Shown here: positions 1-9,222 of the stretch, in pieces | Position numbering within the stretch: the first letter of the stretch is position 1 | Layout: every line of letters starts with the position of its first letter | The notes under the pieces: model-generated | What the model was told of the DNA's origin: nothing | Seen by the model: only the letters and a program-made list of their open reading frames with translations | Databases searched by the model: none | Made by a program: the position numbers and the translations under genes | From: an uncultured Mediterraneibacter sp. | GTDB taxonomy: Bacteria > Bacillota > Clostridia > Lachnospirales > Lachnospiraceae | Reading direction: 5' to 3' | Assembly: GCA_944376695.1 (NCBI GenBank) | Contig: CALWDM010000013.1 | Coordinates: 1 to 48,714 of the forward strand | Length of the DNA stretch: 48,714 nucleotides

Positions 1-42
1 TCTTATGACAGTATACAGAGCAATCCGCTGACAGGCAAGTAG
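1..42 (+). CDS. C-terminal end of an upstream gene (partial, tentative)
   Basis: Frame 1 is open from the window edge and ends at TAG (40-42), giving the 13-residue tail SYDSIQSNPLTGK. Composition is plausible for a protein end, and the stop lies just upstream of the GH3 gene in the same direction, as in an operon. The tail is too short to assign a family, and a chance open frame of this length is quite possible. Confidence 0.25.
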   Translation, partial: SYDSIQSNPLTGK

Positions 43-87
43 ATCATAAATATGCTATTTTAAGAAATCAACAACACCATTGCCGCA

Positions 88-1722
88 ATGACACTGGAGG
101 AAAAGATCGGGCAGTTATTTGTCAATATGGTAGCAAACGAAGAAGAAAGAAAACCTGAAAATATCAAAAAAGTAATTGATACATATCATCCGGGAGCAAT
201 CCGCTACCACAATGCTCCGAAAGAGGAACTGTGGGACATGGCTGACTGCCTGCAGAAAACGTCAAAAGTACCGCTTTTGATCGCGTCTAACTGTGAGGCG
301 GGAGGAAATGGCGGCATGCAGGGAGGAACTGCGCTTGCCAATGGAGCCGCTATGGCTGCCATGGACTCAGAGGAAATGGTATTTAAGATGGCGGAAATAT
401 CTGCCAGAGAGGCGGCGGCGGTAGGCTGCAACTGGAACTTCGCTCCTGTTGTTGATCTGACATACAATTGGAGGAATACGATTGTACAGCTCCGTGCGTT
501 CAATGATGAGCCGGACGATGTCATCCGTTATTCAAAAGCATTCTTTAAGGGAATGAGGACACAGAATATTGCCACCTGCATGAAACATTTCCCCGGGGAC
601 GGCACAGAGGAAAACGACCAGCACCTGATCATGGGAATCAATGAATATGACTGTGATAAATGGGACGCTACTTTTGGAAAAGTGTATAAAGCTCTGATCG
701 ATGAGGGCGTCATGACGATCATGGCGGGGCATATCGCCCTTCCTGAGTACTCGAGAAAATTAAGGCCCGGGATCAAAGATGAGGATATCCTGCCGGCAAC
801 GTTGGCGCCGGAATTAATTACAGATCTTTTGAAAGGCCAGCTTGGATTTAACGGTCTTGTTGTAACAGATGCCTCACATATGATCGGAATGTTCGGAGCT
901 ACAATGCCGAGATGCGAACAGGTTCCCCGGGCGATCGCGGCGGGGTGCGATATGTATCTTTTCTTCAATGACAGAGAAGAGGATTTTGGCTATATGATGG
1001 ACGGATATAAAAACGGAATCATCACGGAAGACCGCTTAAATGACGCACTCCACAGAATCCTCGGCGTAAAAGCAGCGCTGAACCTCCATACGCTCCAAAA
1101 AGAACAGAAGCTGATGCAGCCCAAAGAAAATCTTCGTGTTGTGGGATGCGCAGAGCATCATAAAGCGGCTGCTGAGATGGCAGATAGATATGTAACCCTT
1201 GTAAAAGACCGGCTGAACTATCTTCCTATGACACCGGAGAAGTATAAGAAAATCAAACTGGTCTACATTGGTTCTGAGGCAGTGGTGATTGCAGGAACAA
1301 AGTTCAAATCCAACGATGAAAACATTATAAAGGACATTGTTTCCCAGCTTGAGGCGGCAGGCTTTGAAGTGGACGCAGAGACAGAGGGCAAAAAAGGGAA
1401 AATGGAAGAGTTTAAAAAGAAATACGACTGTGTGCTGCTGATCCTGAATGTGCAGGGCTTTGCTCAGTTCAATACTATGCGGGTGAAATGGGACGAGCCT
1501 GCAAAGCAGCCATGGTATATGTCGGAACTTCCCACTTTCGTTGTTTCCCTCAGTTACACAAACAACCTGATCGACGTGCCTATGGCAAGATGCTATGTTA
1601 ACGCTTATATGGATCATCATGAGACGTTTGAAGCAACTCTCAGTAAGATGATGGGGAAAGGCGAGTTTAGAGGAAGATACAATGAAAATGTATTCTGCGG
1701 AAGATGGGAGACAAGATTTTAA
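88..1722 (+). CDS. Glycoside hydrolase family 3 protein (NagZ-like architecture)
   Basis: 544 residues. The N-terminal GH3 barrel starts with the family hallmark MTLEEKIGQLF. The KHFPGDG motif at residues 166-172, followed by TEENDQH, corresponds to the KHFPGHGDT..DSH loop that carries the Asp/His acid-base pair in NagZ-type enzymes; here Gly-Asp-Gly replaces Gly-His-Gly. The likely nucleophile is D261 in VVTDASHM. A smaller C-terminal alpha/beta domain follows from about residue 380. It is first in a run with a glucuronide symporter and a beta-glucuronidase, so it probably removes a sugar from glycosides or glucuronides entering this pathway; the substrate itself cannot be read from sequence. 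No signal peptide is seen, so it is cytoplasmic. The start is uncertain: no good ribosome site precedes ATG 88, and family-like residues (EINNTIAA) continue upstream to an in-frame TAA at 61. Confidence 0.8.
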   Translation: MTLEEKIGQLFVNMVANEEERKPENIKKVIDTYHPGAIRYHNAPKEELWDMADCLQKTSKVPLLIASNCEAGGNGGMQGGTALANGAAMAAMDSEEMVFKMAEISAREAAAVGCNWNFAPVVDLTYNWRNTIVQLRAFNDEPDDVIRYSKAFFKGMRTQNIATCMKHFPGDGTEENDQHLIMGINEYDCDKWDATFGKVYKALIDEGVMTIMAGHIALPEYSRKLRPGIKDEDILPATLAPELITDLLKGQLGFNGLVVTDASHMIGMFGATMPRCEQVPRAIAAGCDMYLFFNDREEDFGYMMDGYKNGIITEDRLNDALHRILGVKAALNLHTLQKEQKLMQPKENLRVVGCAEHHKAAAEMADRYVTLVKDRLNYLPMTPEKYKKIKLVYIGSEAVVIAGTKFKSNDENIIKDIVSQLEAAGFEVDAETEGKKGKMEEFKKKYDCVLLILNVQGFAQFNTMRVKWDEPAKQPWYMSELPTFVVSLSYTNNLIDVPMARCYVNAYMDHHETFEATLSKMMGKGEFRGRYNENVFCGRWETRF

Positions 1723-1762
1723 ACTACTGTTTATGAGCAGTGGGATAACGGAGGTTTAATAT

Positions 1763-3160
1763 ATGGGACAAAATAATACAAAAGTAAAACCTTTTGGCTG
1801 GGCGGATAAAATCGGATATATGTTCGGTGATTTCGGAAATGATTTTACCTTTATCCTGTCATCCAGTTTTATGTTAAAATTTTATACGGATGTTATGGGA
1901 ATCGACGGAGCGGTAGTAGGTATTCTGATGATGGTATCCCGGTTTGTGGACGCGGTTACGGATGTGACCATGGGACAGATCGTGGACCGCTCAAAACCTG
2001 CCAAAGATGGAAAATTTAAACCGTGGATCAAAAGGATGTGCGGCCCGGTGGCAATTGCCTCATTTTTGATTTATCAGTCAGGATTTGCTGATATGGCGTA
2101 TGGTTTCAAGGTGGCGTGGATGGTTGTTACATATTTGCTGTGGGGTTCCATTTTTTACACCGCTGTCAATATTCCCTATGGATCCATGGCATCAGCGGTG
2201 TCCTCTGATCCGGATCACAGGGCGCAGCTTTCTACATGGCGCTCCATTGGCGCGACGCTTGCAGGACTTGCTATCGGCGTCGGGACACCGATGGTGGCAT
2301 ATGTAGCAGTAGACGGCAACACAGTTATGTCTGGAAGCCGCATGACGATCATTGCGGGTGTTTTCAGTATCTGCGCAATCATCTGTTATGTACTTTGCTT
2401 TCAGTTAGTAAAGGAGAGAGTTCCAGTTCCTGCCAACACAAATAAACTTCAGGTGGGACATCTTATAAAAAGCCTGGTGACAAACCGTTCTCTGATCGGC
2501 ATTATCGCCGCGGCAATACTGCTGCTTCTCGCGCTGCTTGGAATGCAGGGACTCGCTGCATATGTTTTTCCCAACTTTTACGGTTCGGCGGCCGCCCAGT
2601 CGAGTTCGGCGATGGTGGGAAGTATCGGCACTCTGCTGATCTGTGCTCCGCTGGCATCCAGGCTTTCTTCTAAATTTGGAAAAAAGGAAATATCTGTTGC
2701 CGGCTGTTTTGCCGGGGCGGCAGTTTATGTTATCTGTCTGATTGTGCAGCCGGATAATCCATATGTATATGTAGCCTTCTATGGACTGGCTTATATCTGT
2801 CTGGGATTTTTCAACACCGTGATCTGGGCGATGATCACCGATGTTATCGATGATGCTGAAGTAAAGAATGGAATGCGCGAGGACGGTACGATCTATTCCG
2901 TATACTCTTTTGCGCGCAAGATCGGTCAGGCGCTTTCATCTGGTCTTGTAGGAGGATTGGTAAGTATGGTGGGTTACACCCAGGCGACCGCTTTTGATCC
3001 GGATGTTACGTTCAACATTTTCCGCATATCCTGTATCGTTCCGGCCACAGGGCTTGCAGCAGTTGCCCTGGCATTGGCAGTACTCTATCCTCTTGGAAAG
3101 AAAAAGGTTCAGGAAAATGTTGCGGAGCTTCAGAAAAGAAGAGAAAATGCACAGAATTAA
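1763..3160 (+). CDS. GPH-family sugar/glucuronide:cation symporter (UidB/MelB-like)
   Basis: 465 residues with about 12 hydrophobic segments, so an integral membrane carrier of the major facilitator superfamily. The start MGQNNTKVKPFGWADKIGY and the segment DPDHRAQLSTWRSIGA are typical of the glycoside-pentoside-hexuronide (GPH) family, which includes MelB, the xyloside carriers and the glucuronide carrier UidB. FGDFGNDFTF in the first helix matches the GPH pattern around the cation-binding acidic residue. A GGAGG ribosome site precedes ATG 1763. It lies 40 bp after the GH3 gene and 48 bp before the beta-glucuronidase, so it most likely imports beta-glucuronides or glucuronate. A different glycoside is possible; the glucuronide assignment rests on context. 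Confidence 0.85.
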   Translation: MGQNNTKVKPFGWADKIGYMFGDFGNDFTFILSSSFMLKFYTDVMGIDGAVVGILMMVSRFVDAVTDVTMGQIVDRSKPAKDGKFKPWIKRMCGPVAIASFLIYQSGFADMAYGFKVAWMVVTYLLWGSIFYTAVNIPYGSMASAVSSDPDHRAQLSTWRSIGATLAGLAIGVGTPMVAYVAVDGNTVMSGSRMTIIAGVFSICAIICYVLCFQLVKERVPVPANTNKLQVGHLIKSLVTNRSLIGIIAAAILLLLALLGMQGLAAYVFPNFYGSAAAQSSSAMVGSIGTLLICAPLASRLSSKFGKKEISVAGCFAGAAVYVICLIVQPDNPYVYVAFYGLAYICLGFFNTVIWAMITDVIDDAEVKNGMREDGTIYSVYSFARKIGQALSSGLVGGLVSMVGYTQATAFDPDVTFNIFRISCIVPATGLAAVALALAVLYPLGKKKVQENVAELQKRRENAQN

Positions 3161-3208
3161 AAGATACGGCAGTGTGTAAGATCAAACAAAGAAAGAGAGG
3201 AGAACAAT

Positions 3209-5023
3209 ATGTTATACCCAATTTTGACGCCTTCAAGACTTTTAAGTGATTTGAGCGGAGTGTGGGATTTTAAACTGGATGACGGAAGCGGTTTTGAAAA
3301 GGAGTGGTATAAAACCCCTCTTGAAGAGCCCATGACTATGCCGGTTCCCGCTTCCTACAATGACCTGAAGGAAGGAGCAGACTTCCGCGACCATTACGGA
3401 TGGGTGTTCTACCAGAGAAATATATCTATGCCGGCCTTTGTGAAAAATCAAAGAATTGTACTTCGATGCGCGGCGGTTACTCACGAGGCAAAAATTTATC
3501 TCAATGGAAGCCTGATCTGTGAGCACAAAGGGGGATTCCTGCCTTTTGAAGCGGAGATAACAGAACATCTGAAAGACGGAAACGATAATTTGCTGACCAT
3601 CGCTGTCAACAATGTGATCGATTATACAACCCTTCCAGTAGGCGGAAAATCTGATATGGTAAGCGGTATGACTGGTTTTGGCAGCATGGAAAGCACGGGA
3701 AAACCGAAGAACAATCCAAATTTTGACTTTTTCAATTATTGCGGAATTACAAGACCGGTCAAGATTTATACAACTCCGAAAGACTATATTGCGGATATTT
3801 CGCTTGTGCCAGAAGTAAACGGTACGACGGCTCGTCTTGCCTACTGTGCAGAGACTGTGGGAAAAGGCGCATGTAAAGTAGAAGTGTTTGACAGAGAAGG
3901 GAATCTTGTTTCGCAGGCAGAGGGCGCGCAAGGAGTATTGGAAATAAAAGATGTGCATCTGTGGCAGCCGCTTAAGGCATATCTTTACAATGTCAAAGTG
4001 ACATTTGGCGAAGATGTGTATACGCTTCCATATGGCGTCAGAACAGTCCGGGTGGAAGGAACAAAATTCTTAATCAACGAAAAGCCTTTTTATTTTAAGG
4101 GATACGGAAGACATGAGGATACGTTCCCCAATGGACGTGGAATGAATCTTCCTATGAATACAAAGGACATGTCGTTGATGAAATGGCAGGGAGCTAACAG
4201 TTTCCGCACAAGCCATTACCCGTACAGCGAGGAAATGATGCGGCTCTGCGACGAAGAAGGCTTTGTAGTCATCGATGAGACGACAGCGGTAGGCATCAAT
4301 CTTAAATTTGGCGGCGGGGCGAACTTTAACGGCCAGAAGATCGGCACATTTGACAAGGAGCATGGGGTACAGACACAGGAGCACCATAAAGAGGTTATAA
4401 GAGACCTGATCGCAAGGGATAAAAATCATGCCTGCGTTGTTATGTGGAGTATTGCCAACGAGCCGGATTCTTCGGGAGAGGGCGCATATGAATATTTTGC
4501 CCCCCTCTATGAGCTGGCAAGGGAACTGGACCCCCAGAAACGCCCGTGTACGCTGGTAAGTGTGCAGATGGCGACTACTCCCCAGACAGACTGCTCTTCA
4601 AAGCTTAGTGATGTGATCTGCCTGAACCGTTATTATGGATGGTATTTTGGCGGACCAGATCTGGAAGGACCTGAAAAAGCGCTGCGCGCGGAGCTGGATC
4701 AGTGGAGAGAGATCGGAAAGCCCGTTATTTTTACAGAGTACGGGGCCGACACTGTCATGGGAATGCATGACACAACGCCTGTGATGTATACTGAAGAATA
4801 TCAGCTGGATTACTACAAGATGAACAACGATGTGTTCGATGATTATGATTTTGTAATTGGTGAACAGGTGTGGAACTTTGCGGATTTTGCCACAAGCCAG
4901 AGCCTTTTAAGGATTCAAGGAAATAAAAAGGGAATCTTTACAAGGGATAGAAAACCAAAGCTTGCCGCTCACTATTTCAGGGATAGATGGCACGGTATCC
5001 CAGAGTTTGAGTATAAGAAATAG
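3209..5023 (+). CDS. uidA: Beta-glucuronidase (GH2)
   Basis: 604 residues with the GH2 order: sugar-binding domain (about 1-185), immunoglobulin-like domain (about 186-280) and TIM barrel (about 281-600). It hydrolyses beta-D-glucuronides to glucuronate plus aglycone, probably in the cytoplasm since no signal peptide is present. The acid/base is E418 in IANEPDSSG and the nucleophile E510 in FTEYGADT. The N-x-K motif that reads the glucuronate carboxylate is present in QGNKKG (N572, K574), followed by GIFTRDRKPK, which separates true glucuronidases from galactosidases. The active-site loop around residues 364-394 (from INLKFGG to the QTQEHH segment) is about as long as in the E. coli enzyme as I remember it, which would put it in the Loop 1 group that handles small glucuronides. 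A GGAG ribosome site precedes ATG 3209. Confidence 0.96.
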   Translation: MLYPILTPSRLLSDLSGVWDFKLDDGSGFEKEWYKTPLEEPMTMPVPASYNDLKEGADFRDHYGWVFYQRNISMPAFVKNQRIVLRCAAVTHEAKIYLNGSLICEHKGGFLPFEAEITEHLKDGNDNLLTIAVNNVIDYTTLPVGGKSDMVSGMTGFGSMESTGKPKNNPNFDFFNYCGITRPVKIYTTPKDYIADISLVPEVNGTTARLAYCAETVGKGACKVEVFDREGNLVSQAEGAQGVLEIKDVHLWQPLKAYLYNVKVTFGEDVYTLPYGVRTVRVEGTKFLINEKPFYFKGYGRHEDTFPNGRGMNLPMNTKDMSLMKWQGANSFRTSHYPYSEEMMRLCDEEGFVVIDETTAVGINLKFGGGANFNGQKIGTFDKEHGVQTQEHHKEVIRDLIARDKNHACVVMWSIANEPDSSGEGAYEYFAPLYELARELDPQKRPCTLVSVQMATTPQTDCSSKLSDVICLNRYYGWYFGGPDLEGPEKALRAELDQWREIGKPVIFTEYGADTVMGMHDTTPVMYTEEYQLDYYKMNNDVFDDYDFVIGEQVWNFADFATSQSLLRIQGNKKGIFTRDRKPKLAAHYFRDRWHGIPEFEYKK

Positions 5024-5035
5024 AGAATAACTGAA

Positions 5036-5069
5036 GGCCTGTGCCGTTTCCGCCATGACGGTACAGGCC
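5036..5069 (+). other. Inverted repeat between uidA and uxuA
   Basis: Two 12-nt arms, 5036-5047 and 5058-5069, pair fully (one G-T) around a 10-nt loop, starting 13 bp after the uidA stop. No T-run follows, so it is not a standard terminator. It may be an mRNA-processing or stabilising hairpin dividing the import/hydrolysis genes from the hexuronate genes, or a weak attenuator. Confidence 0.5.
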
Positions 5070-5111
5070 GGTTTGGCTCAACGTTAGAAAATTAGAAAGA
5101 GGGTATGATAT

Positions 5112-6182
5112 ATGGAAATGACTTTAAGGTGGTACGGGAGTAAATTTGATACGGTGACACTTCAGCAGATACGCCAGATCCCGGGGGTCACGGGCGTGAT
5201 TACCACACTGTATGATACAGTTCCAGGGGAAGTGTGGAGCAGAGAACGGATTCAGGCAATGAAAGCAGAGGTAGAAGAATCTGGTCTCCATGTAGCCGGC
5301 ATCGAAAGTGTAAATGTTCATGACGCTATCAAAACAGGGGCGCCGGACAGGGATCAGTACATTGACAACTATATTCAGACACTGGAGAATCTCGGGAAAG
5401 AAGAGATACATCTTGTGTGCTATAATTTCATGCCGGTCTTTGACTGGACAAGGACAGAGCTTGCGCGGGTGCGCCCGGACGGCTCTACGGTTCTGGCTTA
5501 TACACAGGAAGCAGTAGACGCGCTTGACCCGGAAAAGATGTTTGACTCCATTGCCGCGGATATGAACGGGACAGTAATGCCCGGCTGGGAACCAGAGAGA
5601 ATGGAGCGGGTAAAAGAGCTTTTTGCTATGTATAAAGATATTGATGATGAAAAGCTGTTTGCGAACTTGAAATATTTTCTTGAACGCATTATGCCAGTCT
5701 GCGATAAGTATGATATCAATATGGCAATTCATCCAGACGATCCGGCGTGGAGCGTGTTTGGCCTGCCAAGGATCATTATAAATAAAACGAATATCCTGCG
5801 TCTGATGAAGACAGTGGACAATACACATAACGGTGTTACCTTCTGTTCGGGGTCGTACGGCACTAATCTGGAAAATGATCTGCCGGATATGATACGCTCA
5901 CTCAAAGGGCGGATTCATTTTGCGCATGTGCGTAATCTTAAGTTCCATTCTCCTGCGAATTTTGAGGAGGCGGCTCATCTTTCATCAGATGGAAGCTTCG
6001 ATATGTATGAGATTGTCAAAGCGCTGTATGAGATCGGGTTTGACGGTCCGGTCCGGCCGGATCATGGGCGTATGATCTGGGGCGAAGTAGCCATGCCGGG
6101 ATACGGTCTTTACGACCGGGCACTGGGCGCGGCGTATATCAACGGGCTGTGGGAAGCGATCGAGAAAGGAGACAGAGGATAA
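5112..6182 (+). CDS. uxuA: Mannonate dehydratase
   Basis: 356 residues, normal for UxuA. It dehydrates D-mannonate to 2-keto-3-deoxy-D-gluconate, the last step before the KDG pathway. The start MTLRWYGSKFDTVTLQQIRQIPGV is typical. Metal- and substrate-binding motifs HPDDPAWSVFGLPRI, TFCSGSYG, HFAHVRN and PDHGRMIWGE follow in order over residues about 200-325. An AGAGGG ribosome site precedes ATG 5112. It follows the beta-glucuronidase and lies 2 bp upstream of the fructuronate reductase gene. Confidence 0.96.
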   Translation: MEMTLRWYGSKFDTVTLQQIRQIPGVTGVITTLYDTVPGEVWSRERIQAMKAEVEESGLHVAGIESVNVHDAIKTGAPDRDQYIDNYIQTLENLGKEEIHLVCYNFMPVFDWTRTELARVRPDGSTVLAYTQEAVDALDPEKMFDSIAADMNGTVMPGWEPERMERVKELFAMYKDIDDEKLFANLKYFLERIMPVCDKYDINMAIHPDDPAWSVFGLPRIIINKTNILRLMKTVDNTHNGVTFCSGSYGTNLENDLPDMIRSLKGRIHFAHVRNLKFHSPANFEEAAHLSSDGSFDMYEIVKALYEIGFDGPVRPDHGRMIWGEVAMPGYGLYDRALGAAYINGLWEAIEKGDRG

Positions 6183-6184
6183 TC

Positions 6185-7795
6185 ATGCGTTTGAACGAAG
6201 AAGGATTGAAAAACAGGCAGGAATGGGAGAGCAAAGGTTATACTCTCCCTCAGTATAACCGGGCTGAAGTGGCGGAAAGAACGAAAAGAGCGCCCCAGTG
6301 GATCCATTTCGGCGCAGGCAATATCTTCCGTGCGTTTCAGGCAAATGTGGTACAAAATCTTTTAAATAAAGGAGTTCTTGATACAGGCTTGATTGTGGCG
6401 GAAGGTTATGATTATGAGATCATTGAAAAAATGAATCTTCCACACGATGGGTATAGTATTCTTGCCACTTTCAAATCAGATGGTACGGTGGAGAAGACCG
6501 TGGTGGGAAGCATTGTCGAGTCACTGACTTTAGATACAGAAAACCAGGCGGATGCACGGCGTCTTAAGGAGATATTTTCTGCGGACTCTCTTCAGATGGC
6601 AAGTTTTACCATTACAGAAAAAGGCTACAGCCTGACTGACGGGAATGGCGGGCTTCTTCCGGCTGTGTCAGAGGACCTGCGGTCCGGTCCGCAAAAGCCA
6701 GAGAGCTATATTGGAAAAGTCGTAGCTCTTCTCTATACACGTTACCTTGCAGGAGAAAAACCCCTTGCCTTGGTAAGCATGGACAACTGTTCCCACAACG
6801 GTACAAAGCTGTGCGAGGCAGTCCTTGCATTTGCGGAAAAATGGGAGGAGAAAGGGCTCGTACAAGCCGGGTTTACAGCTTATGTAAAGGACAGAAAGAA
6901 AATCTCTTTCCCGTGGACGATGATCGATAAGATTACCCCACGCCCGGATCCGTCTGTGGAGAAGATGTTAAGAGAAGACGGGGTGGAAGCTCCGGAACCT
7001 GTAGTTACTGAAAAAAATACATATATTGCGCCTTTTGTCAATGCAGAAGAGTGTGAGTACCTGGTGATTGAGGACGCGTTTCCAAATGGGAGGAGCAGAC
7101 TGGAAGAAGGAGGTCTCATGTTTACAGAGAGGGAGACGGTGGACAAGGTGGAGAAAATGAAAGTATGCACTTGTCTTAATCCTCTTCACACGGCGCTGGC
7201 TGTGTTCGGATGCGTACTTGGGTATCGCCTCATTTCTGACGAGATGAAAGATGAGACGCTAAGAAAGCTGGCAGAGGGGATTGGGTACAGGGAAGGGCTT
7301 CCAGCGGCGGTTGACCCGGAAATTCTCGATCCGAAGGAGTTTCTTGATACGGTTGTAAACGTGCGTATTCCCAATCCCTTTATGCCGGATACACCCCAGC
7401 GTATCGCAACAGATACCTCCCAGAAGCTGGCTGTCCGTTTTGGAGAGACGATCAGGGCATACGCTGCTTCTGACAGACTGTCCGTGGAAAGCCTGCAGCT
7501 CATTCCCCTTGTGTTCGCCGGATGGATCCGCTACCTGATGGGGGTGGACGACAGCGGGAAACGGTTTGGGCTTAGTCCGGACCCTTTGCTTGGAACGTTG
7601 TGCCCGAAGGTGGAGCATATCCGGCTTGGAGAGGAGATCAATGTGGAAGAAGTGTTAAAATCTATTCTTGAAAATGAAACGATCTTTGGGGTTAATCTGT
7701 ATCAGGTGGGAATGGCAGAGAAGGTGTGCGGATATTTTAAAGAGATGATTTCCGGCCCCGGGGCAGTGAGGGCGACATTGAATAAATATGTATAG
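6185..7795 (+). CDS. uxuB: Fructuronate reductase (mannitol dehydrogenase family)
   Basis: 536 residues from ATG 6185, chosen because GAGAAAGGAG lies upstream; the frame is open back to 6149 inside uxuA. The N-terminal nucleotide-binding domain has WIHFGAGNIFRAF, and SMDNCSHNG matches the mannitol dehydrogenase family signature. The family reduces D-fructuronate to D-mannonate with NADH (UxuB) or tagaturonate to altronate (UxaB). The neighbouring uxuA points to fructuronate reductase. No uxaA/uxaB pair is seen here, so the operon carries the glucuronate branch only. Confidence 0.9.
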   Translation: MRLNEEGLKNRQEWESKGYTLPQYNRAEVAERTKRAPQWIHFGAGNIFRAFQANVVQNLLNKGVLDTGLIVAEGYDYEIIEKMNLPHDGYSILATFKSDGTVEKTVVGSIVESLTLDTENQADARRLKEIFSADSLQMASFTITEKGYSLTDGNGGLLPAVSEDLRSGPQKPESYIGKVVALLYTRYLAGEKPLALVSMDNCSHNGTKLCEAVLAFAEKWEEKGLVQAGFTAYVKDRKKISFPWTMIDKITPRPDPSVEKMLREDGVEAPEPVVTEKNTYIAPFVNAEECEYLVIEDAFPNGRSRLEEGGLMFTERETVDKVEKMKVCTCLNPLHTALAVFGCVLGYRLISDEMKDETLRKLAEGIGYREGLPAAVDPEILDPKEFLDTVVNVRIPNPFMPDTPQRIATDTSQKLAVRFGETIRAYAASDRLSVESLQLIPLVFAGWIRYLMGVDDSGKRFGLSPDPLLGTLCPKVEHIRLGEEINVEEVLKSILENETIFGVNLYQVGMAEKVCGYFKEMISGPGAVRATLNKYV

Positions 7796-7807
7796 GAGGA
7801 GCGGAAT

Positions 7808-9211
7808 ATGATGGAATTTATGAATCGTGATTTTCTGCTGAATACAAAAACTTCAAAGGAACTGTATCATGATTTTGCGTCAGAAATGCCGGTAGCGGAT
7901 TTTCACAATCATCTGAATCCGCAGGAAATCTATGAGGATGTCTCTTTTGGCACTATTACGGATATATGGCTTGGAGCAGACCACTATAAATGGAGGCTGA
8001 TGCGCGCAAACGGGGTTCCAGAGCGTCTCATTACAGGGGATGGAGATCCATACGAAAAATTTATGGCATGGGCAGACACTGTCCAAAATGCCATCGGCAA
8101 CCCCCTTTACCACTGGACCCATCTGGAACTGAAGCGCTATTTTGGAATTGACACGGTGCTCACACCGGATTCTGCTCAGGAAATCTGGGAGCAGTGTAAT
8201 GAAAAGCTGGCTTCACATGGATATTCCGCGCGCAATCTTTTGCGGATGCAGAATGTCCGGGTATTGTGTACAACAGACGATCCCGCGGACGATCTTAAAT
8301 GGCATAAAAAGATCAGAGAGGACGCTTTTGAGATCCAGGTGCTGCCTACCTTCCGCCCGGAGAAGGCACTGGGGATCGAAAAGCCAGATTTTGCCGCTTA
8401 CATCGGGAAACTGGGAAAGGTGACCGGGAAGCTGCCAGAATCTTTAGAGGAGCTGATCGATGGATTGAAGCAGCGGCTTGAGTACTTCACAGAAGCCGGG
8501 TGCAGGGTAAGCGACCACAGTCTGGAAAGCTGCTTTTACCTGCCTTCCTCCTATGAGGAAGCGGATCAGATCTATCGGAATAAACTTGAAGGAAAACCCC
8601 TCACGGAGGAGGAATGCACAAAGTACAGAGGATTTCTCCTGACAGAACTCGGGAAGGAATATGCGGAAAAAAATCTGGTTATGCAGCTTCATATCGGGGC
8701 GCTCCGCAACAATTCCACCAGGATGTTCCAAAAGCTTGGACCGGACAGCGGACTTGACAGCCTGAATGATTTCAACTATGCAGCTCAGCTGTCAGCCCTT
8801 CTGGACGCCATGGACAGAGAAGACAAACTTCCAAAGACAGTACTGTATTATCTCAATCCGAAGGACGCGGAAATGCTCGCCGCCATGGCAGGGGATTTCC
8901 AGTCTGACTCCAGAGGGATCCGGGGGAAGGTGCAGCTTGGAAGCGCATGGTGGTTCTGCGACCACAAAAATGGGATGGAGCGCCAGATGAAGGCGCTGTC
9001 TGATGTGGGACTGATTTCTACATTTATAGGGATGCTCACGGATTCCAGGAGCTTCCTGTCCTTCTCCAGACACGAATACTTCCGCAGGATACTGTGTAAT
9101 TATATTGGAACTATCGTAGATAACGGAGAGTATCCGTATGATCAGAGAGCGCTTGGAAAGCTGATAAAGAATATCTGCTATGACAATGCGGTCAGGTATT
9201 TCCGGTTCTAA
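7808..9211 (+). CDS. uxaC: Glucuronate isomerase
   Basis: 467 residues, the usual UxaC length. It isomerises D-glucuronate to D-fructuronate (and galacturonate to tagaturonate). The amidohydrolase-type metal motif is in ADFHNHLNPQEI (H-x-H) near residue 35, and TDSRSFLSFSRHEYFRRILCN near the C-terminus is characteristic. An AGGAGG ribosome site precedes ATG 7808; an adjacent ATG at 7811 is an alternative. It ends the uronate operon and meets a convergent XRE gene 11 bp later. Confidence 0.96.
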   Translation: MMEFMNRDFLLNTKTSKELYHDFASEMPVADFHNHLNPQEIYEDVSFGTITDIWLGADHYKWRLMRANGVPERLITGDGDPYEKFMAWADTVQNAIGNPLYHWTHLELKRYFGIDTVLTPDSAQEIWEQCNEKLASHGYSARNLLRMQNVRVLCTTDDPADDLKWHKKIREDAFEIQVLPTFRPEKALGIEKPDFAAYIGKLGKVTGKLPESLEELIDGLKQRLEYFTEAGCRVSDHSLESCFYLPSSYEEADQIYRNKLEGKPLTEEECTKYRGFLLTELGKEYAEKNLVMQLHIGALRNNSTRMFQKLGPDSGLDSLNDFNYAAQLSALLDAMDREDKLPKTVLYYLNPKDAEMLAAMAGDFQSDSRGIRGKVQLGSAWWFCDHKNGMERQMKALSDVGLISTFIGMLTDSRSFLSFSRHEYFRRILCNYIGTIVDNGEYPYDQRALGKLIKNICYDNAVRYFRF

Positions 9212-9222
9212 GCTTTGTTTTT

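Noticed and set aside
6149..6184. Upstream extension of uxuB starting inside uxuA
   Set aside because: The ATG at 6185 has a proper ribosome site and gives a normal family N-terminus; the upstream part overlaps uxuA coding sequence.
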